A stretch of 64,000 nt of DNA from Pseudoalteromonas piscicida (GCF_002208135.1 NZ_CP021646.1:3494501-3558500), one strand, 5' to 3'; counted from the stretch's first letter, positions 1-9,550 are shown. Numbers and translations: made by a program. Notes: generated by a model from the sequence alone, not told the origin.

Positions 1-1
1 A

Positions 2-397
2 CGTTCAGTATCTATTCCTGTGGTGGCAAACGGTGACATTACGTCTCCTCAAAAAGCGCGACAGGTGCTGGAATACACGGGCGCAGATGCCATTATGATT
101 GGTCGAGCCGCCCAAGGTCGTCCTTGGATTTTCCGAGAAATAGACCACTATTTGCAAACCGGTGAACATTTGCCAGAACCTGAAATAGCAGAGGTTCGAG
201 CAATATTGATGGAGCACTTAGTAAATCTTCATCAATTCTATGGTGAGCCAATGGGAGCGCGCATCGCACGCAAGCATGTATCTTGGTATTTGCAGGCCCA
301 TGACCAAGAAGGTCAATTTAGGCGAGTATTCAATGCCTTGGAGACGCCAGAAGCGCAAATCGAGGCATTAGAAGACTATTTTGAAACATTAGGGTGA
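2..397 (+). CDS. dusB: tRNA-dihydrouridine synthase B, C-terminal part (5' end outside window)
   Basis: The reading frame is open from base 2, so this is the last 131 or so codons of a longer gene. DusB is an FMN enzyme that uses NADPH to reduce a D-loop uridine of tRNA to dihydrouridine. Visible family motifs are VVANGDI (about residue 7 of the fragment) and GADAIMIGRAAQGRPW, which form the FMN-phosphate end of the TIM barrel. The tail is the helical tRNA-binding domain. It lies 45 bases upstream of fis, the conserved dusB-fis operon of gammaproteobacteria, and that context separates it from DusA and DusC. The GTG at base 20 is internal, not a start. Confidence 0.95.
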   Translation, partial: RSVSIPVVANGDITSPQKARQVLEYTGADAIMIGRAAQGRPWIFREIDHYLQTGEHLPEPEIAEVRAILMEHLVNLHQFYGEPMGARIARKHVSWYLQAHDQEGQFRRVFNALETPEAQIEALEDYFETLG

Positions 398-442
398 ATG
401 AATTTATTCATCCTTCAGGCTAACTAAGAAAGAGACATAACG

Positions 443-733
443 ATGTTCGAACAAAATGTGACTTCTCCATTTATTACTAACGCTCATGTTCAGTCACAAG
501 AGAAACCGCAACCTTTGCGCGATGCAGTTAAAAAAGCTGTACATCACTACCTAAAGCAGCTTAATGGTCAAGACGTACAAGACGTTTATGAGTTAGTTCT
601 TTCTGAGCTTGAAGCACCTCTACTTGAAGAGGTTATGACTTATACTCGTGGTAACCAGACTCGCGCAGCGATCCTTTTAGGTATCAACCGTGGCACACTT
701 CGCAAGAAGCTAAAAAAATACGGCATGAACTAA
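443..733 (+). CDS. fis: DNA-binding protein Fis
   Basis: Fis is a 96-residue nucleoid protein, close to the 98 residues of E. coli Fis. It bends DNA as a homodimer and adjusts rRNA promoters, recombination and replication in fast-growing cells. The C-terminal helix-turn-helix is clear ([20 protein letters not shown], about residues 73-92), and the preceding segment [17 protein letters not shown] matches the dimer core. It is the second gene of dusB-fis and ends at a strong intrinsic terminator. In relatives the operon is driven from upstream of dusB, which is outside the window. Confidence 0.97.
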   Translation: MFEQNVTSPFITNAHVQSQEKPQPLRDAVKKAVHHYLKQLNGQDVQDVYELVLSELEAPLLEEVMTYTRGNQTRAAILLGINRGTLRKKLKKYGMN

Positions 734-758
734 GCACTGCTGGTAAAATTTAGTTGAT

Positions 759-785
759 AAAAAAGCACCTTCGGGTGCTTTTTTA
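759..785 (+). terminator. Intrinsic terminator after fis
   Basis: A perfect stem AAGCACC/GGTGCTT closes on a TTCG tetraloop. It has an A-run before it and a run of T after it, 26 bases past the fis stop codon. Confidence 0.9.
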
Positions 786-944
786 TTGTTTAAAATTCAG
801 CAGCTAGCGGACATTTATCCTTTTCATGTCGCACTTTTCTCATGTTTATCTCGCCTTTTAACATCGTCATCTTAACAATAATGCGCTAAAATACCGGCTT
901 TCTAAGCTAGCCCTTAACTAATCATTGAGGAAACCTGAACCATC

Positions 945-2531
945 ATGGATATACATCGTCCAATTCGTCGCGCCCTACTAAGCGTGTCAGATAAAACCGG
1001 TATCGTTGAATTCGCCACAGCACTTGCAGCTCAAGGCGTAGAAATTTTATCAACTGGCGGTACTTGCAAACTACTTGCAGACAACGGCATTAAAGTAACA
1101 GAAGTATCTGATTACACTGGCCACCCAGAAATCATGGATGGTCGCGTTAAAACGCTTCACCCGAAAGTGCACGGCGGTATCTTAGGACGTCGCGGTCAAG
1201 ACGAAGACGTCATGACTGAAAACAATATTTCAGCAATCGATATGGTAGTAGTCAACTTATACCCCTTCGCACAAACTGTTGCGAAAGCTGACTGTAGCCT
1301 AGAAGATGCAATCGAAAACATCGATATTGGTGGTCCTACTATGGTTCGTGCTGCAGCTAAAAACCACAAAGACGTAACCATCGTTGTAAATGCGAATGAC
1401 TACAACCGTGTCATTGAAGAAATGAAGGCGAATTCTGGCTCTACAACGTACAAGACACGTTTCGACCTTGCTATTGCGGCCTACGAGCATACCGCACAGT
1501 ATGACGGTATGATTGCCAACTACTTCGGTAAAATGGTTCCTGATTATACTGAAGAAGCAGCTGAAGAAACCAAATTCCCTCGCACTATCAATATGCAATT
1601 CACTAAGAAGCAAGATATGCGTTACGGTGAAAATTCGCATCAAGACGCTGCTTTCTATGTTGAAAACAACATTGAAGAAGCATCCGTCGCGACGGCTAAA
1701 CAACTTCAAGGTAAAGCGCTGTCTTATAACAATATCGCTGATACCGATGCAGCACTTGAGTGTGTTAAAGAGTTTGATAAGCCTGCTTGTGTTATCGTAA
1801 AACACGCCAACCCTTGTGGTGTTGCGGTAGATGAAAACATTCTTGCCGCCTATGACCGCGCGTTTAAGACCGACCCAACTTCTGCCTTCGGTGGTATCAT
1901 CGCCTTTAACCGAGAGCTAGACGGCGACACGGCGGAAGCCATCGTAGCGCGTCAGTTTGTTGAAGTTATCATCGCGCCTAGCGTATCAGAAGAAGCCGCA
2001 CAAATCGTTGCTGCGAAGCAAAATGTACGCTTGCTAGAATGTGGCCAGTGGTCAAACAAAACCACAGGTACTGATATTAAGCGTGTTAACGGCGGTATCT
2101 TAGTACAAGATCGTGACCAAGGTATGGTTGGTTTGGACGACCTTAAGGTGGTTTCAAAACGTCAACCTACAGAGCAAGAGCTGAAAGATCTACTGTTTTG
2201 CTGGAAAGTCGCTAAATTTGTTAAGTCCAACGCGATTGTTTACGCCCGTGATGGTATGACTATTGGTGTGGGCGCGGGCCAAATGAGCCGCGTATACTCT
2301 GCAAAAATCGCAGGGATCAAAGCCGCCGATGAAAACCTAGAAGTACCAGGTTCAGTGATGGCATCTGATGCGTTCTTCCCATTCCGTGATGGCATTGACG
2401 CCGCTGCAGCTGCGGGTATTACCGCAGTTATCCAGCCGGGTGGTTCAATGCGTGATGAAGAGGTGATTGCCGCCGCTGATGAAGCCGGAATGGCAATGGT
2501 GTTTACCGGCATGCGCCACTTCCGCCATTAA
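945..2531 (+). CDS. purH: Bifunctional AICAR formyltransferase / IMP cyclohydrolase
   Basis: PurH catalyses the last two steps of IMP synthesis: formylation of AICAR with 10-formyl-tetrahydrofolate, then ring closure. At 528 residues it is the usual length. The N-terminal cyclohydrolase domain (about 1-150) begins with [12 protein letters not shown] and carries the STGGT phosphate loop. The C-terminal transformylase domain holds RYGENSHQ and the catalytic IVKHANPCG segment. The start follows TTGAGGAAAC. It ends at a strong terminator and is separated from purD by one lipoprotein gene, so a single purHD transcript is unlikely. No clear PurR operator was seen in the 211 bases upstream. Confidence 0.98.
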   Translation: MDIHRPIRRALLSVSDKTGIVEFATALAAQGVEILSTGGTCKLLADNGIKVTEVSDYTGHPEIMDGRVKTLHPKVHGGILGRRGQDEDVMTENNISAIDMVVVNLYPFAQTVAKADCSLEDAIENIDIGGPTMVRAAAKNHKDVTIVVNANDYNRVIEEMKANSGSTTYKTRFDLAIAAYEHTAQYDGMIANYFGKMVPDYTEEAAEETKFPRTINMQFTKKQDMRYGENSHQDAAFYVENNIEEASVATAKQLQGKALSYNNIADTDAALECVKEFDKPACVIVKHANPCGVAVDENILAAYDRAFKTDPTSAFGGIIAFNRELDGDTAEAIVARQFVEVIIAPSVSEEAAQIVAAKQNVRLLECGQWSNKTTGTDIKRVNGGILVQDRDQGMVGLDDLKVVSKRQPTEQELKDLLFCWKVAKFVKSNAIVYARDGMTIGVGAGQMSRVYSAKIAGIKAADENLEVPGSVMASDAFFPFRDGIDAAAAAGITAVIQPGGSMRDEEVIAAADEAGMAMVFTGMRHFRH

Positions 2532-2535
2532 TCAA

Positions 2536-2568
2536 TAAAGCGCGAAACTTATGAGTTTCGCGCTTTTT
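2536..2568 (+). terminator. Intrinsic terminator after purH
   Basis: A perfect 12-bp stem (AAGCGCGAAACT with AGTTTCGCGCTT) closes on TATG and is followed by a T-run. It starts a few bases after the purH stop codon. Confidence 0.92.
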
Positions 2569-2631
2569 GTTTCAGCTAATTTCCAGTATTCTGGCTACAG
2601 CATAATCATAACAGAATGAAGGAAGCTAACG

Positions 2632-3468
2632 ATGAATCTAGGTATGAAATCTCTTATCGCTGCGGCAGTATTTACCACTTTAGTGGGCTGTAACGCGACA
2701 GAATCCAACTCCAGCCAAGCGGTACCAAGCGCGATTGCAAAAGCCGTTGCTAGCGACAATCGAGCTGAGAAAAATAGAGCCCGAGACCAGTATCGCCATC
2801 CAAGTGAAACGCTTGCTTTTTTTGGCATTGAACCATCAATGACCGTGGTAGAAATTGCACCTGGTGGTGGCTGGTATAGCGAGATTTTAGCACCGCTGGT
2901 TAAAGGTCAAGGCACCTATTATGCAGCGCACTTCCCTGCTGATTCAGATGTTGGCTACTATCAACGCTCATTAAAAAGCTACAAAGAAAAAGTAGCAACC
3001 AACCCAGACTATAGTGAAGTAAAGATCACAGAATTTGCACCAGTGACACACAGCAATATTGCACCAGAGGGTAGTGCTGACGTGGTACTTACCTTCCGTA
3101 ACGTGCATAACTGGTACATGGGTAAAGGGGATGAAGGTGTACTTAGCGCGTTCAACGCGTTTAATAAGGCACTGAAACCTGGTGGCATTTTAGGTGTGGT
3201 TGAACACCGTCTGCCTGAGCACCGCCAACTTGATGATCAAAAGTCGTCAGGTTATATGAAGCAAAGTTATGTTGTTGATATCGCCAAGCAAGCTGGGTTT
3301 GAATTAGTTGCAAGCAGCGACATTAACGCCAACCCTCTAGACAGCGCCAATCACCCGAAAGGCGTCTGGACTCTGCCACCTCGCTTAGCGCTAGGTGATG
3401 AAAAAGCAGCGCAATATAAAGCGATTGGGGAAAGCGACCGCATGACCTTAAAATTCAAAAAGCTTTAA
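2632..3468 (+). CDS. Predicted lipoprotein with class I SAM-methyltransferase-like fold
   Basis: This 278-residue protein starts with a lipoprotein signal (hydrophobic stretch, then lipobox LVGC, Cys20), so it should be membrane-anchored outside the cytoplasm. The mature part looks like a class I methyltransferase of the COG4798 type: a motif I-like EIAPGGGWYSEILAP near residue 75, a long central region, and KPGGILGVVEHR in the position of motif post III. SAM is not known to be available in the periplasm, so the activity is uncertain and the fold may be reused. The start follows GAAGGAAGC. The gene sits 15 bases upstream of purD and may share its transcript. No specific function is recognised. 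Confidence 0.75.
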   Translation: MNLGMKSLIAAAVFTTLVGCNATESNSSQAVPSAIAKAVASDNRAEKNRARDQYRHPSETLAFFGIEPSMTVVEIAPGGGWYSEILAPLVKGQGTYYAAHFPADSDVGYYQRSLKSYKEKVATNPDYSEVKITEFAPVTHSNIAPEGSADVVLTFRNVHNWYMGKGDEGVLSAFNAFNKALKPGGILGVVEHRLPEHRQLDDQKSSGYMKQSYVVDIAKQAGFELVASSDINANPLDSANHPKGVWTLPPRLALGDEKAAQYKAIGESDRMTLKFKKL

Positions 3469-3483
3469 TAGGAAAATTTCGCC

Positions 3484-4767
3484 ATGAATGTACTAGTCAT
3501 TGGCAGCGGTGGACGTGAGCATGCGCTTGCGTTCAAAGCCGCACAAAACCCATCTGTAAAAACGGTTTTTGTAGCACCTGGTAACGCAGGCACTGCGCTT
3601 GAGCCTAAACTCGAAAACGTGGCTATCGGCGTTGAAGATATCGATGCCTTGGTCGTCTTTGCGAAAGAAAACAATGTGCAATTAACCATTGTTGGCCCTG
3701 AAGCACCACTGGTTATCGGTGTGGTTGACCGTTTCCGTGACGAAGGCTTAGCTATTTTTGGACCTACTCAAGCGGCAGCACAGTTGGAAGGTTCAAAGTC
3801 GTTTACTAAAGACTTTTTAGCACGTCACGATATTCCAACAGCGGCTTATCAAACGTTTGAAGAGATTGAGCCTGCACTTGCCTACTTGAAAGCACAAGGC
3901 GCACCTATCGTCGTTAAGGCTGATGGTCTTGCTGCTGGTAAAGGGGTCATCGTGGCAATGACCGAAGCGGAAGCGGAAGAAGCTATCCGCGATATGCTTG
4001 CTGGTAATGCTTTTGGCAAAGCAGGCAGCCGTGTTGTTATTGAAGAGTTCTTAGAAGGTGAAGAAGCCTCTTTCATCGTGATGGTTGACGGCAAAAATGT
4101 ACTTCCTTTTGCCACCAGCCAAGATCACAAACGTGCATACGATGGTGATAAAGGCCCAAATACAGGTGGCATGGGTGCTTATTCTCCTGCTCCTGTGGTC
4201 ACGCCAGATATTCATGATCGCATCATGGCTGAAGTGATCAATCCAACGGTTGAAGGTATGGCGAAAGAAGGTCACCCTTATACTGGTTTCCTATACGCTG
4301 GTTTGATGATCACAGCGGACGGCACACCAAAAGTTATCGAGTATAACTGCCGCTTTGGCGACCCTGAAACACAGCCTATCATGTTACGCCTACAATCGGA
4401 TCTTGTTGAGCTGATTGAAGCGGCTAACCGTGAAGAGCTAGATCAAACTGTGATTGAGTTTGATCCACGTGCGGCAGTAGGTGTCGTTCTGGCAGCCAAA
4501 GGTTATCCTGGTAGCTACCCTAAAGGTGACGCGATTTCTGGCCTACAAGTAAATTACGCTGAAGGTGAAAAAGTGTTCCATGCTGGGACTAAGCAAGATG
4601 GTGAACACGTCGTGACTGCTGGTGGTCGAGTATTATGTGCAACGGCCCTTGGCCACACAGTAACCGAAGCGCAAAAACGCGCCTACTCTCTAGTGAAAGA
4701 CATTCACTGGGACGGTGTAGAGTACCGCACAGATATCGCGTATCGCGCAATCGCACGCGAAAGCTAA
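3484..4767 (+). CDS. purD: Phosphoribosylamine-glycine ligase (GAR synthetase)
   Basis: PurD joins phosphoribosylamine and glycine using ATP, the second step of purine synthesis. It is 427 residues long, typical for the family. The N-domain starts MNVLVIGSGGREHALAFK. The ATP-grasp domain (about 100-320) shows IVVKADGLAAGKGV, the HKRAYDGDKGPNTGGMGAYSP segment and EYNCRFGDPETQ, which carry the nucleotide and metal ligands. It follows the lipoprotein gene by 15 bases and ends at an intrinsic terminator. In E. coli purH and purD are adjacent; here a foreign gene and a terminator separate them. Confidence 0.98.
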   Translation: MNVLVIGSGGREHALAFKAAQNPSVKTVFVAPGNAGTALEPKLENVAIGVEDIDALVVFAKENNVQLTIVGPEAPLVIGVVDRFRDEGLAIFGPTQAAAQLEGSKSFTKDFLARHDIPTAAYQTFEEIEPALAYLKAQGAPIVVKADGLAAGKGVIVAMTEAEAEEAIRDMLAGNAFGKAGSRVVIEEFLEGEEASFIVMVDGKNVLPFATSQDHKRAYDGDKGPNTGGMGAYSPAPVVTPDIHDRIMAEVINPTVEGMAKEGHPYTGFLYAGLMITADGTPKVIEYNCRFGDPETQPIMLRLQSDLVELIEAANREELDQTVIEFDPRAAVGVVLAAKGYPGSYPKGDAISGLQVNYAEGEKVFHAGTKQDGEHVVTAGGRVLCATALGHTVTEAQKRAYSLVKDIHWDGVEYRTDIAYRAIARES

Positions 4768-4784
4768 TTCACGTTAAGCTTTGC

Positions 4785-4811
4785 AAGGCCAGCGCGACGC
4801 TGGCCTTTTTC
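4785..4811 (+). terminator. Intrinsic terminator after purD
   Basis: A perfect 10-bp stem AAGGCCAGCG/CGCTGGCCTT with a CGA loop is followed by T5, 17 bases past the purD stop. Confidence 0.93.
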
Positions 4812-4881
4812 ATTTTTACACACTGCGTTTCTAAGTTTGTAATGGTATCCTACCCTTTTATGAGCATTTTTAGGGGCAAAG

Positions 4882-5703
4882 ATGCAAGTACAAGGTACAC
4901 TCAGCAAGTTAAAATCAGCGCTTGTTGAACCTATTCAATATCAATTACCCGTGGGTGATAACTTAGTATCGCTCAACGATTACTTTGGTAAATCCGTCAC
5001 CCTTACCTTCACTGGCAATATATTTTGCAGTAGCTGTGGTAAAAAAACCAAAAAGAGCTATTCGCAAGGTCACTGTTTTGTGTGCATGAAAAAGCTAGCG
5101 AGCTGCGACATGTGCATTATGAAGCCAGAGACCTGCCACTATGATCAAGGCACCTGTCGTGAACCCCAGTGGGGCGAAGAAAACTGCATGATCCCGCACT
5201 ATGTGTATTTAGCCAATACCTCAGGTCTTAAAGTTGGGATCACCCGTCATACACAGATCCCGACTCGTTGGATAGATCAAGGCGCAACGCAAGCACTGCC
5301 TATTTTTAAGGTGCAAACCCGTCACCAGTCAGGATTAGTGGAAGTGGCACTGGCTCAGTTTATTGCCGATAAGACTAACTGGCGCAATATGCTTAAAGGC
5401 ATCAACCCTGAAATAGACCTCAAGGCAGAAGCTACTAAGCTTATCCCGCAGATCCAAGCAAAGCTCGATGAACTTGCCGAACTCTTTGGTGCAACCGCCA
5501 TTGAAGTGCTTGACGAAGAAGTGGTTGATCTCACCTTCCCTGTAGAGCAGCACCCGAGTAAAATCAGCTCGTTCAACTTTGACAAAGACCCTGTAGTTTC
5601 AGGCGTGCTTGAAGGGATCAAAGGCCAGTACCTTATTTTTGATAATGGCGTGATCAATATCCGTAAGTTTACCTCTTACGAAATCACCTTCTCTGCCGAA
5701 TAA
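4882..5703 (+). CDS. DUF2797 family protein: cysteine-rich zinc module plus GIY-YIG-like segment
   Basis: This 273-residue protein is of the DUF2797 type, whose function is not established. The first half carries a dense cysteine module: CxxC at 49/52, CxxC at 65/68, CxxC at 75/78, then C85, C92 and C102. It probably binds two or more zinc ions. It is followed by VYLANTSGLKVGITR (about 108-122), which resembles the two conserved strands of GIY-YIG nucleases, although the usual downstream catalytic residues cannot be assigned with certainty. There is no signal peptide, so it is cytoplasmic. Its 3' end overlaps the convergent GGDEF/EAL gene by 28 bases. A nucleic-acid role is inference from the fold only. 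Confidence 0.75.
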   Translation: MQVQGTLSKLKSALVEPIQYQLPVGDNLVSLNDYFGKSVTLTFTGNIFCSSCGKKTKKSYSQGHCFVCMKKLASCDMCIMKPETCHYDQGTCREPQWGEENCMIPHYVYLANTSGLKVGITRHTQIPTRWIDQGATQALPIFKVQTRHQSGLVEVALAQFIADKTNWRNMLKGINPEIDLKAEATKLIPQIQAKLDELAELFGATAIEVLDEEVVDLTFPVEQHPSKISSFNFDKDPVVSGVLEGIKGQYLIFDNGVINIRKFTSYEITFSAE

Positions 5704-8198
5704 AATGCATGCCAGTCGTCTTCTGTAAGTGGCTTACAGAAGACGTAACCTTGGATTGTATGGCAACCTAGCTTACGCAGATAACGTTTCTGTACAGGCT
5801 TTTCTACGCCCTCAGCTACCACTTGCAGGTTTAGCGCCTTTGCCATAGCCACAATTGCCGAAACAATTTCGCTGTTGCCATATTCATCGGGCACTTTAGC
5901 AATAAAACTAGCATCTATTTTTAGAATGTCGATGGGCAGCTTAGCCAAGTAACTCAACGCAGAATACCCAGTACCAAAGTCATCAATTGCCAGTTTTACA
6001 CCCAGCTCCTTGAGTTTTTTCAAGGTATACTTAGCCTCAAGCAGATTACCAATAAAGCTATTTTCAGTAAGCTCAAGCTCAAGATGCTTGCCTTCGACGT
6101 TATGCTTTTTTAATGCCTGCGCAACACATTGACAAAGGTCACCCTGAGTGACATGTGACGCCGAGATATTGATCGCCAAGCGCCTAATCTCAATACCTGC
6201 GTGTTGCCATTTCGCCAAGTGCTGACAGGCTTTATCTATTACCCATTGATCTAAGCGAATAATAAGCCCAAGTTCCTCTGCAAGTGGAATAAATTGAGCC
6301 GGCGAGATCATCCCAAGACTTGGGTCACGCCATCGCAGCAAACACTCAACACTAGAAATGCGACTACTGGTTAAGCACTGCAGTGGCTGAAAGTGCAGTT
6401 CAAACTCATCATTCTCCAGGGCATTCTGAAAGCGGCTTAGCATGGATAAACGCTCAAATGAGCGTGCATTCATCGAAGCTTCGAATAACTGAAAGGAATT
6501 ACGCCCTACTTCTTTAGAGCGATACATAGCAACATCAGCGTGCTTCAGCAACGTTTCTGTATCATGACCATCTTCGGGATAAATAGCAGCCCCCATCGAG
6601 GCCGTCGCAGCTACCTGCATATCACCAAGTTGAAAGGGGCTCGATAATGCCATCAATATTTGGTCTGCAAACTCAATGACTTCCGACATGCCATTCACTT
6701 CGCTCAGTAGCACAACGAATTCGTCGCCACCAAGGCGCGCTAACGTGTCACCTTCGTTTAGAATTGATTTTATCCGCTCGCTAACCTGTACCAACAACTC
6801 ATCTCCGGCACTGTGACCAAGAGAGTCATTCACTTCCTTAAAGCGGTCTAAATCTATAAACATCACACTGAGTTTTTGCTTATAGCGGTGCGCTGATGCC
6901 AATGCCATAGAAAGTCTGTCGTAAAACAAGCGGCGATTAGGCAACCCAGTCAATTCATCAAAATAGGCTAAGCGAGCAATTTTTTCTTCAGCATTTTTGC
7001 GCTCCGTAATATCGCTAAAAATGGCTGCGTAGAGCATGTCGTCACTGTACGGCTCTCTGATCTCAATAATCGTGAGCCATTCAACATAAATCTCACCGCT
7101 CTTTTTTCGGTTGCAGATCTCGCCCTGCCAAACGCCTGTTTCTCTGAGCGTTTGCCACATGCTCTGGTAATACGCTTCGTCATGTAGTCCAGAGCTCAAT
7201 ATGCTTGGGTTCTTCCCTAACACTTCGTAATCTTTGTAGCCGGTAAGCGCACTAAACGCAGGATTGATCTGGATTATTTCACCTGAGCTCTTGGTGATCA
7301 TGATGCCGTCGAGAGAAGCATCAATAATGCGGTTAGCTAGATAAAGGTTCTTTTCCGATTTTTGCAGTGCAATATCACGTTGTACTAAGACTTTTTCTAG
7401 TTCGCTACAATACGCAGTTTCAATTTCAGTCAGGACATTTTTGAGCGCCAATAGCCCTATCACTTGTTGCGAGTCTGGGGAGGTCACCACTAAATGACGA
7501 ATGGAGTTTACCGTCATCAATCTGTAAGCGTCGAATAGGCTGTCTTTTGGCGTCATGGAGAGCATAGGGTAGCTGGCTAATTGCCAGCAAGGTTGACGCC
7601 AATCGGGGTTAAGAATGATATGAGCGATATCACGCTGAGTAATAATGCCATACTCATTTAATTCACGGTGATACACCAGCACTGCGGTAAGATTAAGCTC
7701 ACGCATATGATTAATAACATCAGAGACACAGTCTTCACTATCTAAAATCACAATGCTCGAGTCAAAGTGCTGCTCAATTGGCCTAAAATGCAAATAATGG
7801 TCGAGTCCTTGGCTACGTACAATATCGGATAAAGAAACCACACCGCAAGGTAGATTATCCGAGTCAACCACGAGTAAGTGACGGATCCCCAGTTGGTGGA
7901 ACTTGATCGTTGCCTCGCTCAAGGTTTTATCTATTTGAATTTTTTGCACCGGTGTTGTCATCACTGACCGGATCGGTACCTGCGCAAAGTCAGGGTCGTT
8001 AAAGTTGAGCTTAACGCAATCCGACTCAGTCCAGATACCAATGATGTCATCAGCACGGGTAATAAAGATCGAGCTCACTCTGCTTGCTCGCATTTGCGCA
8101 ACCGCATCATATAGACTGGTTTGCTCATCGCAGCATAACAAGCTATTGGTAAATACTTCTTTGATCTGTAACTGACGTGAATCACCAACCATAAGCAC
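5676..8198 (-). CDS. Diguanylate cyclase/phosphodiesterase with four CBS motifs and PAS (CBS-CBS-PAS-GGDEF-EAL)
   Basis: This 840-residue cytoplasmic protein has two tandem CBS pairs (about 8-130 and 145-265), a PAS domain (about 285-400, with the NPAFSALTGY signature), a GGDEF domain with intact GGDEF at 490-494, and an EAL domain. The EAL signature reads ECL at 618-620, but other catalytic elements are present: LTENSF, AIDDFGTGYS and VVAEGVE. CBS pairs commonly bind adenine nucleotides, so the protein may link energy state and a PAS signal to cyclic-di-GMP turnover. That link is inference. No membrane segments are seen. The start could be 8198 or the second ATG six bases downstream. It is transcribed alone and convergent with the DUF2797 gene. 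Confidence 0.9.
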   Translation of the reverse strand: MLMVGDSRQLQIKEVFTNSLLCCDEQTSLYDAVAQMRASRVSSIFITRADDIIGIWTESDCVKLNFNDPDFAQVPIRSVMTTPVQKIQIDKTLSEATIKFHQLGIRHLLVVDSDNLPCGVVSLSDIVRSQGLDHYLHFRPIEQHFDSSIVILDSEDCVSDVINHMRELNLTAVLVYHRELNEYGIITQRDIAHIILNPDWRQPCWQLASYPMLSMTPKDSLFDAYRLMTVNSIRHLVVTSPDSQQVIGLLALKNVLTEIETAYCSELEKVLVQRDIALQKSEKNLYLANRIIDASLDGIMITKSSGEIIQINPAFSALTGYKDYEVLGKNPSILSSGLHDEAYYQSMWQTLRETGVWQGEICNRKKSGEIYVEWLTIIEIREPYSDDMLYAAIFSDITERKNAEEKIARLAYFDELTGLPNRRLFYDRLSMALASAHRYKQKLSVMFIDLDRFKEVNDSLGHSAGDELLVQVSERIKSILNEGDTLARLGGDEFVVLLSEVNGMSEVIEFADQILMALSSPFQLGDMQVAATASMGAAIYPEDGHDTETLLKHADVAMYRSKEVGRNSFQLFEASMNARSFERLSMLSRFQNALENDEFELHFQPLQCLTSSRISSVECLLRWRDPSLGMISPAQFIPLAEELGLIIRLDQWVIDKACQHLAKWQHAGIEIRRLAINISASHVTQGDLCQCVAQALKKHNVEGKHLELELTENSFIGNLLEAKYTLKKLKELGVKLAIDDFGTGYSALSYLAKLPIDILKIDASFIAKVPDEYGNSEIVSAIVAMAKALNLQVVAEGVEKPVQKRYLRKLGCHTIQGYVFCKPLTEDDWHAFYSAEKVIS

Positions 8199-8268
8199 AC
8201 TCTCGCAATATTATTCCATTTTGAAGTATACTGGGCGCCACTTTTGATAACTTGACCAAGAACAAATT

Positions 8269-8571
8269 ATGGCGATAAAAAGCTATCCTTTATTGCTGGT
8301 ATTAGACCAAAGTATAGAGTTTATCGAAGATGAAAAAGCACTAAGAGATGCAACACATCTGATCGATAATGCGTCACTCAAACGTGTAATGCTAGTATAC
8401 CCAAACGAACGCTGCAGCAATATACAAGATGCGCCCGTGCAATGTATTGATTTGAAATATTTAACCGAATTAGTGCAACAATATCTCATTGACGAAGGCC
8501 AGTGTTGCGTGAGCAAAATCCAACTGAGAAATACTCAGCAGGCTTTTGATTTACTTGAAAGTCTAAACTAG
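8269..8571 (+). CDS. Small conserved hypothetical protein (possibly DUF4144)
   Basis: A 100-residue soluble protein without signal peptide or transmembrane segment. It alternates short hydrophobic strands (YPLLLVLD, KRVMLVYP) with acidic stretches. The size and the pattern LLLVLDQSIEFIEDE resemble small gammaproteobacterial proteins of the DUF4144 group, but that is a weak recollection and not a firm assignment. It is divergent from the CBS-PAS-GGDEF-EAL gene (70-base gap, so a shared promoter region) and overlaps the convergent deacetylase gene by 4 bases. The function is unknown. Confidence 0.6.
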   Translation: MAIKSYPLLLVLDQSIEFIEDEKALRDATHLIDNASLKRVMLVYPNERCSNIQDAPVQCIDLKYLTELVQQYLIDEGQCCVSKIQLRNTQQAFDLLESLN

Positions 8572-9488
8572 CAGGTTTCAACCAGCGCTTTTATATGTGT
8601 CACGGCGCTGCGGCCTAAAGAAGAAAGATCGTAGCCCCCTTCTAAGTAGGAAATAATCCCCAAACAGTCCGGTGCTTTTGCGAACTCAACCACTTGCTCA
8701 GTAAACCACTGGTAATCTTGTTCAACAAACTTGAGTCCGCCCATATCATCCTCCAAATGACCATCAAACCCTGCACTGATAAAAATGAGCTGAGGTTTAA
8801 ATGATTGCAGCTTAGGTAACCATTGCTGCTCCACCAAGGCCTTTAAGTCTGCGCCATCCGCTCCCGCACTCAAAGGGGAATTGATAAGTGTTTGATGATT
8901 CTCAATCGCGGTATTCGGATAAAAAGGGTGTTGAAACAAAGAGCAAAGTAACACGCTATGATCGTCTTTGAAAATATCTTGCGTGCCATTACCATGATGT
9001 ACATCGATGTCCAATATAGCCACTCGCTCTACCCCCTTTGTCTTGGCATAAGCGGCAGCAATGGCAACATTATTAAAGACACAAAATCCCGATGAAGTAC
9101 TTTGATTGGCGTGATGCCCAGGAGGTCTCACAGAGCAAAACGCAGCGTCAAGTTTACCAGCAACTACCTCGTCCACCGCAAGTATTCCTGCGCCGACAGC
9201 GCGTTCAATTGCTTTCATAGAGTCAGGACAAAGCCAAGTGTCACCGTCTAACTCAGTTAACCCTTCATTAGGGATTTTATCCATTACTTCTTTGATCATG
9301 GCTTGATCATGAACCAATGCATAGTGTGACGTATCAGCTTTCAGCGCCGTTTTGTGTTCAATGGCGATATCAAGTCCAGACGCTAGCAACCGGTCTGATA
9401 TCGCATCTAACCTCGCAGGACACTCAGGATGTTCCTCAGTCATTTTATGCTTGCGGCAATATGGATGAGTAATAATTGCAGTACGCAT
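8568..9488 (-). CDS. Histone deacetylase family (acetylpolyamine/acetyl-lysine) deacetylase
   Basis: A 306-residue member of the arginase-deacetylase fold. The zinc-site and catalytic motifs are intact: RPPGHHA (the tandem His), GFCVFNNVAIAA, LDIDVHHGNGTQ (Asp and His ligands), FISAGFDGH (second Asp ligand) and EGGY near the end. Bacterial members remove acetyl groups from acetylpolyamines, acetylated lysines or acetoin-related substrates. The substrate cannot be told from sequence. It has no signal peptide and is cytoplasmic. It appears to be a single-gene unit, with a 104-base gap separating it from the serine hydrolase gene upstream. Confidence 0.9.
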   Translation of the reverse strand: MRTAIITHPYCRKHKMTEEHPECPARLDAISDRLLASGLDIAIEHKTALKADTSHYALVHDQAMIKEVMDKIPNEGLTELDGDTWLCPDSMKAIERAVGAGILAVDEVVAGKLDAAFCSVRPPGHHANQSTSSGFCVFNNVAIAAAYAKTKGVERVAILDIDVHHGNGTQDIFKDDHSVLLCSLFQHPFYPNTAIENHQTLINSPLSAGADGADLKALVEQQWLPKLQSFKPQLIFISAGFDGHLEDDMGGLKFVEQDYQWFTEQVVEFAKAPDCLGIISYLEGGYDLSSLGRSAVTHIKALVETC

Positions 9489-9550
9489 AACGAATATACA
9501 TCCTATGTTAGTTTGCGACGTGGTTGATTAAAGTAGTTATCCTCTCACTA

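Noticed and set aside
1299..1805. 168-residue ORF antisense to purH
   Set aside because: Shadow of a well-supported housekeeping gene; composition and lack of ribosome site argue against it.
4635..4928. 97-residue plus-strand ORF overlapping the purD end and terminator
   Set aside because: It overlaps purD in another frame and crosses an intrinsic terminator; no ribosome site or similarity.
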